From contig JACKQL020000023.1 of assembly GCA_018296165.2 (NCBI GenBank), positions 434,001 through 498,000 on the forward strand: a stretch of 64,000 nucleotides of DNA, read 5' to 3'. This DNA is from Termitomyces sp. T153. Taxonomy: Eukaryota; Basidiomycota; Agaricomycetes; Agaricales; Lyophyllaceae. Positions 57,006 through 64,000 of this stretch are shown piece by piece. The notes below the pieces were generated by a model, which saw nothing but the letters and a program-made list of their open reading frames with translations, did no database searches and was not told the DNA's origin. The position numbers were made by a program, and so were the translations under genes. The stretch's first letter is position 1. The number at the start of each line of letters is the position of its first letter.

Positions 57006-59071
57006 TTGAAAATGCATTTACACACTGTGTGGGACTTGTGTCAACCAATACCCACTAAAACCACAGATATTTTCCTCCAGAGCCTGAGAGGGGATGTGTC
57101 TTCTGGCATAAGGCTTGCCCATGTGTCTTTTACTATTCCGGCATTGTGGGCTTTCTCCCAAATCTTTCACCATCTGTTGCCAGGCAATCTATCTTTATGT
57201 ATCATGTAATTCCTGCTCTAATCTTGTTCACAATCTCATTTTCTGTGAACATCCTTGCCAGATCTGACTCTTGTCCAATTCTCCATTCACATTGTATTTT
57301 CCATATTGTGTAGGTAGCTTCCACAATAACCAGCTTCTGGAATCTGCAGCATCCTTTGTCCCCCTTCTCTTCCTGCTGGGATAGTACCACCCCTAGTTGT
57401 TCCCCTAGAGATGGTTTCTTAAAATGTATACCTCTTTCTTTGTATACCTTTTCTACAAAAGACCAGACTGTCTCTTGTCATGATGATGTGCATTCCATTA
57501 GGATGTGATCTAGTTTTTCTTCCATTCTACAGCTTGGGCATACAGCCCTGTCTTCATAGTTTGCAATATTGTTCCAGTATTTTCCAATTTTGAAGGCATT
57601 GTGCATTGCCTGCCATAGGAAGGCTCTGTGTTGCCTTGGGATCTCTTTGTCTCTTAAAGACACTCATATGTTTTTGTCTGATGGGAAAAAACCTAGCTGA
57701 TCTTTTGCCACCCACTGCATCATGTCTAAGTGTGCAGCCATGCCTCTTCTCTTTGGTGCCTTCAATGCTTCTATTATTCCTTTGTATGCCATAGCTTGGG
57801 TTATCTTTGCAAGTTTTGCTCCAAGTACATTGTAGCCTGGGGGAATTCTTAACTCCACATTGTCCAGTTCTGCTTTCTTTGTTCCTTCATTTGCTAATGC
57901 ATCTGCTTCTTCATTACCTCTGACCCCAGCATGTCCCCTAACTTTCTCAAAGAGGGCAATTCCATCTTGTTTTCTTAGAATTGCTGCTAGCAGCCTAAGG
58001 ATGTTTTTATTCACAGTTTCTATCCATCCATCATCCTCTCTTTTTTGTAGGTGCTTAGTCAAGCTATTAATTGTTACTTGTGAGTCACTTTTGATTAGTA
58101 AGGCTTGATCATGTGGGGTGTCCTGCACTGCCACAAGAATAGCTACAGTTTCACCTGCATTGTTTATTTGCTCAATATAGTTTGGGAGGCAAATTGCTCT
58201 GTTCTTTTGGATTATTCTGTCTAAGCCAAATTCCTGCTCCCACCATGGTCTCTCCTCTTTCATTCCTTATGCATGATCCATCAGTGTAGGCTGTGATCAT
58301 ATTCAGGGGTTGGAATGGTAATCTGTTGTATGCTGCTTGGTTGCTGAGTGTTTGGGGTGTGTCTGCAAAGACTCAGAAGCCATCTCTCAGTGTATTGTGG
58401 AGCACAATGTCTGGGACAAACATGGCCTTTCCCTCAAGGTCTGCCAGTGCTCTTTCTTCTTCATTTATTTCCCTATTCACCTCCAGGGCATAAGGATTCC
58501 ATATTTTGCTGAGCCTTGCTATGTATGTTCTAGCTAGTTTGCTGCATTTGTTAGGGTTCCCACATCCTTGTCTCCTTAGGGTTTTGCATATTTTGCATGC
58601 ACAGTTTTTTTGTCAGTTATACTCTGGTGGTGCATCCTCTCCTAGGGTGCTACCTAAGTTGGACATATCACCCATGGTATGTATTTTGTGTGTTTCCCTC
58701 ATGCAGATCATTGACATTGAGTTCACTTGTATATTCTTTTTTGTATGCCAGGCCTAGGTGGAATCAGGCTAGCATTCCTCTTTTTACCTTGTTTCCTAGT
58801 ACTATTGGGTGGAAGATGACTTTGTGTTTCCTGGCAGTGTGTAGCATCCTCAGCAGCACTGGCTTCAGTTCCCCTTCCTTTGACTTTGTATTGATTTTTG
58901 GGTCTTGCAGAAATGGGTTCCCCATCTGTGGCATTTCTCTCCTCAGATGTGCAGATGACTTTATACCTAGTATTTTGTCTGCAATGGTCACCCACCTTGG
59001 GCACTCTCCATTGAGCTTCAAGTACCTTTGTACTTTCATTAATTCAATAGCTTTGTTTTGTGTTTCTATGT
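57006..59071 (-). pseudogene. non-LTR-type retroelement ORF: RT tail plus RNase H domain
   Basis: Minus-strand reading from 59,071: TQNKAIELMKVQRYLKLNGE and PRWVTIADKILGIK, which I take as the region after the RT domain in a common agaricomycete retroelement ORF. Then a degraded stretch, then RNase H from about 58,280: YTDGSCIRNERGETMVGAGI (first catalytic Asp), ALLIKSDSQVTINSLTKHLQ (Asp) and VRGHAGVRGNEEADALANEG (His/Asp motif). Then a C-x2-C...H-x3-C finger (CPSCRMEEKLDHILMEC, about 57,500) and a tail ending KISVVLVGIG near 57,030. The start is cut off at 59,071 by the gypsy-3 family element, so the RT part should lie beyond the right window edge. Stops between 58,280 and 58,760 mark decay. 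Confidence 0.72.
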
Positions 59072-59925
59072 TGATGCAAAAGTAAGTTTGATGCCATTAA
59101 TGATGTGATCAACTTATCAAACTTTCTATTCACAGTTTGTTTTGGAGGCTTTTAGTTACACTTGAACTTACTTAGAACTTCAATAGAAGAGAAGCAAGTT
59201 AAATATTTTAATGATTTGATTCTAAGCTTGAGACAGTCTTGCACTAAAGAAAGGGCTCAACAGTATATTTACTACTCCCAAAACAACTAATACACTCTTA
59301 AGCCTAAGAATTCTGCTCCCTGGGGAACTCTGAGCTGTGGTACGTAGTCTGCTTGCCTTTCTCCCTATTCTCCTGTCCTTTTTATACCCCATTGTCTGTG
59401 CACGGACCAGTGCGTTCCATGTGGTATTGTGCTGCAATAATTGGTCTGCATGTCATTTCTCCTGCATCATTCCATCCATCTGAGATTTCCATGGTTTTTA
59501 CTCTTTCCTTCCCTACTCCTTTGTTTTTCTAACTGTTTATGGCCATTTTCCAGGACTTGATAGCAGAGCATAGGAATTTAAAATACATATGTCACGGTAG
59601 GTGTTTTAATCATTGGAATTGTTTTGCAGTTTATTGCAGAGGTTCGTCGGCCTTGATGGCTGATCTTGGATTATGATCCAAGCATCTCAGCCCAAGCACT
59701 GCCACAGACTTGGTGCTTTGTCAGTCTGACGTATTTGCATTGGTCTAGTCATCTTTTTTGTGTTACAAGGGTGGTAGTACTTATTGGTTTTTTTTAAAGG
59801 TATGTTTTCACATCTACAGTTTTTGACGTTTGGCTTACAGTTTTCAGCCGTCTGATGTAGAAAACATTCTTTTATTTTGTTCTAAGCACTTTTTGTCAGT
59901 TCTCAGTTTTGAGGCCAGCATATCA
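59072..59925 (-). repeat. 3' LTR of gypsy-3 copy 2
   Basis: 854 bp, starting TGATATGC and ending TTGCATCA on the minus strand. It shares the TATAAAA box, a CCCCAGGGAGC block and termini with the copy 1 LTRs, but most of the sequence has diverged. Confidence 0.88.
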
Positions 59926-60135
59926 CCTCCCCCACACTTTCAGATGACTGCCCTCAGTCATTTTGTCATCCTTGGTAAGCCTATGTCTGTCCCTGCCCTT
60001 TTTTGATCCAAAAAATTTATTTTCCCCTTTTTTAAAAGTCAGAAAATAAATTTCTGTCTTGTTTTTCCTGTTCAATCACTCCTGCTGCAAGTTGTTTTAT
60101 AAAGACCTTGCTGTGCCATTTGTTCTCTTCGACCA

Positions 60136-61460
60136 ATGTCCCCAAAAACTGTCCCAACCACCCCTTGCAAAATGACTTCTTTCAAGGTTGTCCATCCCCA
60201 AGTGGTGATTACCATGTCACCTCGCCCAACCCCTGCTCCTTGCCATATGCCTTCACCTCCTGATTTCTATGGGATGCTCTGGCATGCTGTCAAGCAAGAT
60301 GCCCATCAAGTCATCCTTGCTGTCCTCCAGTGCCCTCTATTTGCACAGGCTGTAATTGGCTTGTGTAACACAGCAGCAGCCTTCTCTAGCACTCCCACTG
60401 ATTGTGCTAGGTACCTGGGCTCTATTGGCTAGATATGCCTCTCATTTTCTTCCTCTTTCCTGCCCTGTTTTTCTTAATTCCCTTTTTAGACCTTCACCAA
60501 TCAGGCTGACTTCCCCCTCCTTGCTGACCAAAAGGGTCTTTATGACACTCTTTCTGCTACTCTGGTCATTCTTGATCACAAGGCTGCCGCAGACTCTGCT
60601 GCTGTCAATTCATTTTTTGTCTTTACCAATGCCATTATCAAGACTGAAAACAATCATCATGAACTCCAGCATCAATGTGAGGCAGCTGCGGTGAGCCTGT
60701 CCCTACTTCCCTCCCATCAATTTTTCTTCTCTTAATTTGTTCCTTTATCCAGAAACAATGCCATGAGTGCAAGGACCACAACATCAAAATGTTGGGTCCA
60801 TCCTCCACTCATTCCTCAAAACAAAAAGCTAATGTGAGCCCTTAGCTTCCCATCTTGACCTTCTTGCTCATTGCTTCGATACCCTCAACTTGTACCTCTC
60901 TTCTCCCCAGTCCAAACTTGATGGCAAGTCAAAACCAAAAAAGGTCAAAATTACCCCTCTATCAGTTTGTCTATCCCATCCCTTCTTTCTTTCAGGTTCT
61001 TTTATCTTACTCATTGCCTTAGCCAACTATAAGCCTGGCAGCAAGACCACTCTCCTCCTTTTGGGCCAGATTGATGCCCTTCTTGAGGCTCACCCTGTCA
61101 TCAACAGCCACAGTTCAGCTCCCCTTGAGGACCTCAAGAAGCAATGCGATGTGGTGGAGCTAGTGGCAGAACAGCAGCTCCACCTTCTGGACACAACCCT
61201 TCAAACATACAAGCTCATTGTGGCTCATCTTTCTTGTCTGGACAAAGCCTTATTCCCCATTGATGTTGATCTTGCCAGCTCACTCCTTACTGCACTCAAT
61301 GTTTCATTTGAGGTATATTCTTTTTTTCTTCCACCTTCTTTTGCCATTAACCTTGTCTCTTAGTCAGCCCCCAAAGACTCTGATGTCAAACCTGCCAACT
61401 CTTTGGTGGCCAAGCCCCAAAATCCCTTGGAGCCTCCATCAACCTCCGCATTGTAAACAT
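60136..61460 (+). pseudogene. antisense multi-exon gene of gypsy-3 copy 2
   Basis: Same arrangement as in copy 1, opposite to gag-pol. Exon 1 starts 60,136 (MSPKTVPTTPCKM, later VKQDAHQVILAVLQCPLFAQ). Exon 2 is 60,490-60,690 (TFTNQADFPLLADQKGLY). Exon 3 is 60,753-60,833 (KQCHECKDHNIKMLGPS). Exon 4 is 60,911-60,943 (SKLDGKSKPKK). The last exon is from about 60,993 or 61,021 (NYKPGSKTTLLLLGQIDALL, then LLDTTLQTYKLIVAHLSCLD). Introns 2-4 have GT-AG ends. At the end of exon 1 a TAG precedes ATATGC where copy 1 has the GTGAGT donor, so this copy too is probably broken, but at a different place. No known family recognised. Confidence 0.66.
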
Positions 61461-61739
61461 ATGCTTTGCCTCTGCCTTACATAGTCTCATCGTAATTTGA
61501 ACACCCCTACTTGTACTAAAATTCCCTCAATATTCCTTATTCCATAACCCTAAATCTAATGTCATTAACCCCAAAGATGTGTGACCTAAGCCCTTTTAAC
61601 TTATTTTTGATTTTTAAGCAAAAACTTTAAACTTTTTTGTCAACTTTTGGGGCTATTGTCTGACTTAAATCATGTCATGGTCTAGAGGCTCATGAAGCCT
61701 TATAGATCTGAATGACAGATCTGACATAGCATTTATGGT

Positions 61740-62815
61740 AGGTCTTTGTAGTTCTTCCCTTAGCTCTTTCAACTTTTCTGGAGTGATGTCTACCCATTGC
61801 TCTAGGCTTTGGGATAACTCCAATTGCTTTCAAGCTTTGTAAGGGACTACTCTAAAAGCTGCAACTCTGGTCTGCCAAACCAACCCATCCAGCTCTGCCA
61901 CAATGTAATTACCACCCCTGGTCCTAGCAATTACTACCATTGGACCATGAAAACAAGGCAGCATTTTAGCACTGTGTGAACTTTCTGTAATCATATTCTT
62001 GACCAAGACTAAGTCCAAGGGCTTGAATTTGAAGTCTTTGATAGAGCTTTTGTGCTCTTATGCAAACTTCAAGGCCCATTGGAGTTTGTCCTTCCCAACT
62101 CTCTCCCTCATCTCTTCTACCTGCTGGTGGTGCTTGGCTAAAGCCCTAGCACAATACTCAATTAACTCCTCTGTAGATAATGGTCCTTCTGGTAATTCTA
62201 TTAACCAGGTAGCCTTAGTAAGTCCAAAGGTAGAGTTGGATGAGCTCCAGTGACCATGAAGTATGGTGAACACCCAAATCTCTGCTGGATAGTAATGCGA
62301 TCACTCCACATTACATGGAAGAAGAATCAAAACCATTTAGTGTGATCTTCACAAGCTTTGAATAAGGCTTGCCTGACATCCCAATGTGGTCTTTCAATTT
62401 TTCCATTAGCTTGAGAGTTGTATAGAGAGATGGCAATGCCTCTGATTCCATATTTACTCTCTATCTAAGCTGTGACCTTTTTGAATTGCCCAGCATTGTC
62501 AGTGATGATCTCTGCAATGCAACCCCAGCGACAAATTACATCCTCAAACAACCATTGACCAATTGTTTTATGGTTTTCTTTGTGCAGAGGCCTCCCTTCC
62601 ATCCATGAAGATAATGCACACCTACCATGGACAATATACTTGCAGCCATTTGAAGCTGGAGTCATGTGCATGGTATCAATGTGAATTGTTTGGAAGATAG
62701 AGGGTGTATAGGTTACTGTGGGAGCTCTGTTTACAACTGTCTTCTGACATATCTGACAGTTGTGGCAAGTTCCAACATACCATTATACATCTCCATCAAT
62801 TCCTGGCCACCAAAA
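61740..62815 (-). pseudogene. gypsy-3 copy 2 integrase
   Basis: Minus-strand reading: HHCC finger just before 62,816 with GTCHNCQICQKTVV, then MHMTPASNGCKYIVHGRCAL, core motif EIITDNAGQFKKVTA, and a C-terminal part [20 protein letters not shown] and [20 protein letters not shown]. Interrupted by several stops (for example near 62,465 and 62,060). It preserves the region deleted from copy 1. Confidence 0.85.
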
Positions 62816-63988
62816 TCATTCTTGTATTAACATTTTGGTTGCATAAGTCCCTCTATGCCCTAAGGCATCATGGGCTGATTTAAGCATGAACATTTGCTTA
62901 TCAATATTGACTACTAGCTTATGCCTAGCCTTATAATTGCACTTGTACAATCTCCCCTTTTGATCAAAGAAGAACTGTCTTGCAAACCTCTTGAACTTGT
63001 CTGAGTCCCAACCCTTCAAACCTTTAGGTTCTTTGCTTGGGTCTTGTAGCCAGCTTTGTACAATTGGTAGCAAGTCATCCCACTGTTCACTCTCACCTCC
63101 CTTTCTATGTTCTAAGTAGGCTTGTAAGTCTGCTTCCTTTTCTTCCTCAGTACCCTCTGTGGGTAACAGAGGCTGAGAGAGAGATAGTACTGCAACAGGA
63201 TCTATTCTAGAGGTCTGCTGCTGACTTAGAACTGCCTTTCTAAGTTCCACCTCTTGAGTCCTTGCTTTATCAAGTTCTTGTTCAAAGTCTGCTACTTCAG
63301 TGGCTACTGCATGTAGATAGCCACCTCTAGTGTCAATTTGATCTGCAAATTCTTCAAGTGCTAAGGGTTCCCAATCCTCCCAGCCTGGTTCATTGTTGGT
63401 TTTAGCTGGATATTCAAAGTGCATAGTCTTTGGGTTGTCCACCAACTCTGGATTAACAGGTGAGTACTCCTCATCTCCTGACTGCTTGAGCCTCCTAGAC
63501 AGGCCATCAACACTAAAGGTTTTTTCTGGCACATGCCTCAAAGTAAAATGATAGAGTAGTACATCCTCAATCCATCTCATGATGGTGGCATTAGGTCCTA
63601 CTCCAGGATTGCTTAGCATTCCCTTCAAATACTTGGCATCTGTCTCCACTACAAGCTTCCTACAACCAACCAGCCAATACTTATTAGCTTGCAAGGCTCT
63701 CATTAAACCATAGAGTTCTCTTTTAGGTTGTGAGAACCTTGCCTCCCTCTCATTTAAAGTGATGGATCCTAGCTTAGCACAAGTGCATTGCTTAGGATTG
63801 TCTGGAGCTTCCTGGAATATTCCAAAGCCCACTGCCATCCAAGAAGTGTCAACTGATAGGACCACTGCCCCTCCTGACTCATAGTCAAGTGGTTTTAGAG
63901 GTGCACTTTCAGCTAGCAACTTCTTCAATTGAGCCATTGCTGACTGCTGTTCCTCACCCCAAACAAATGGTGTGTGGTTTTGAGTCAA
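62816..63988 (-). CDS. gypsy-3 copy 2 RNase H and integrase zinc-finger region
   Basis: Open for 390 codons on the minus strand. RNase H (VVLSVDTSWMAVGFGIF, KLVVETDAKYLKGMLSNPG, HVPEKTFSVDGLSRRLKQ), then a linker rich in Glu/Gln (EEFADQIDTRGGYLHAVATE) and the HHCC start (MLKSAHDALGHRGTYATKML). The RNase H part differs from copy 1 by about one residue in 150. The start is not a true start: the frame continues upstream toward RT beyond the window. Confidence 0.88.
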   Translation of the reverse strand: MTQNHTPFVWGEEQQSAMAQLKKLLAESAPLKPLDYESGGAVVLSVDTSWMAVGFGIFQEAPDNPKQCTCAKLGSITLNEREARFSQPKRELYGLMRALQANKYWLVGCRKLVVETDAKYLKGMLSNPGVGPNATIMRWIEDVLLYHFTLRHVPEKTFSVDGLSRRLKQSGDEEYSPVNPELVDNPKTMHFEYPAKTNNEPGWEDWEPLALEEFADQIDTRGGYLHAVATEVADFEQELDKARTQEVELRKAVLSQQQTSRIDPVAVLSLSQPLLPTEGTEEEKEADLQAYLEHRKGGESEQWDDLLPIVQSWLQDPSKEPKGLKGWDSDKFKRFARQFFFDQKGRLYKCNYKARHKLVVNIDKQMFMLKSAHDALGHRGTYATKMLIQE

Positions 63989-64000
63989 TTTGTTGATGGG

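Larger units (their letters stand above)
59072..64000 (-). mobile_element. gypsy-3 family copy 2, 3' part (runs off the window)
   Basis: Minus-strand element inserted in the RNase H retroelement ORF. Its 3' LTR is 59,072-59,925. Then come the purine tract (ggaggtga on the minus strand), the antisense gene (60,136-61,460, plus strand), integrase and RNase H. The 5' half lies beyond 64,000, so its target duplication cannot be tested. Confidence 0.9.

Noticed and set aside
1..64000. CRISPR array or bacterial defence system
   Set aside because: Tandem repeats here have no unique spacers, and the gene structures are eukaryotic with spliceosomal introns.

Overview
The window looks like nuclear DNA of an agaricomycete (mushroom-forming basidiomycete). 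The signs are spliceosomal genes with many short (about 45-70 bp) introns, a KDZ transposase with its CxC2-type N-terminal module, chromodomain Ty3/gypsy elements, a PriA-like secreted protein and a Ppo-type fatty-acid dioxygenase. There is no bacterial-style operon, CRISPR array or prokaryotic signal. All calls rest on reading the sequence; no database search was run.

Layout: (1) 1-36,440 is a nested transposon island. A KDZ transposase gene on the minus strand (about 16,140 down to 1,370) was split by a 12-kb chromovirus (gypsy-1, 2,653-14,676, TSD ATTAT) and also hit by a related solo LTR (16,143-17,294, TSD AGTGG). A Ty1/copia 3' end (about 17,780-18,172) and degenerate sequence follow. 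Next comes a second chromovirus (gypsy-2, 20,104-26,046) whose integrase is broken by an inverted solo LTR of its own family (24,157-24,587, TSD GTAGT). A tyrosine-recombinase gene (26,364-36,440) is split in frame by a third Ty3/gypsy element (gypsy-3, 27,256-36,247, TSD ACAA). (2) 36,440-56,160 is a CpG-rich host gene block: a PriA-like secreted protein (+), then on the minus strand a class II myosin heavy chain, ribosomal protein eS30, ATP synthase subunit k (Atp19) and a heme dioxygenase/P450-like fusion (Ppo family). (3) 56,160-64,000 is a second transposon island: a fold-back element, the RNase H end of a non-LTR-type retroelement ORF (minus), and a second gypsy-3-family element (59,072 to beyond the window end, minus).

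The most interesting observations concern the retroelements. Gypsy-1 and gypsy-2 both carry an 11-nt primer-binding site, 2 nt after the 5' LTR, that is perfectly complementary to a site inside the same LTR. This is the signature of Tf1-type self-primed reverse transcription. Gypsy-1 seems to have two tandem protease-like domains, the second without the catalytic Asp. Both gypsy-1 and the gypsy-3 family carry an extra gene in antisense between integrase and the 3' LTR: cysteine-rich plus coiled coil in gypsy-1, multi-exon in gypsy-3. The two gypsy-3 elements have nearly identical pol but strongly diverged antisense genes and LTRs, which suggests module exchange. The LTR pair of gypsy-3 records a directional CpG-to-TpG/CpA decay that stops at the edge of the host gene block.
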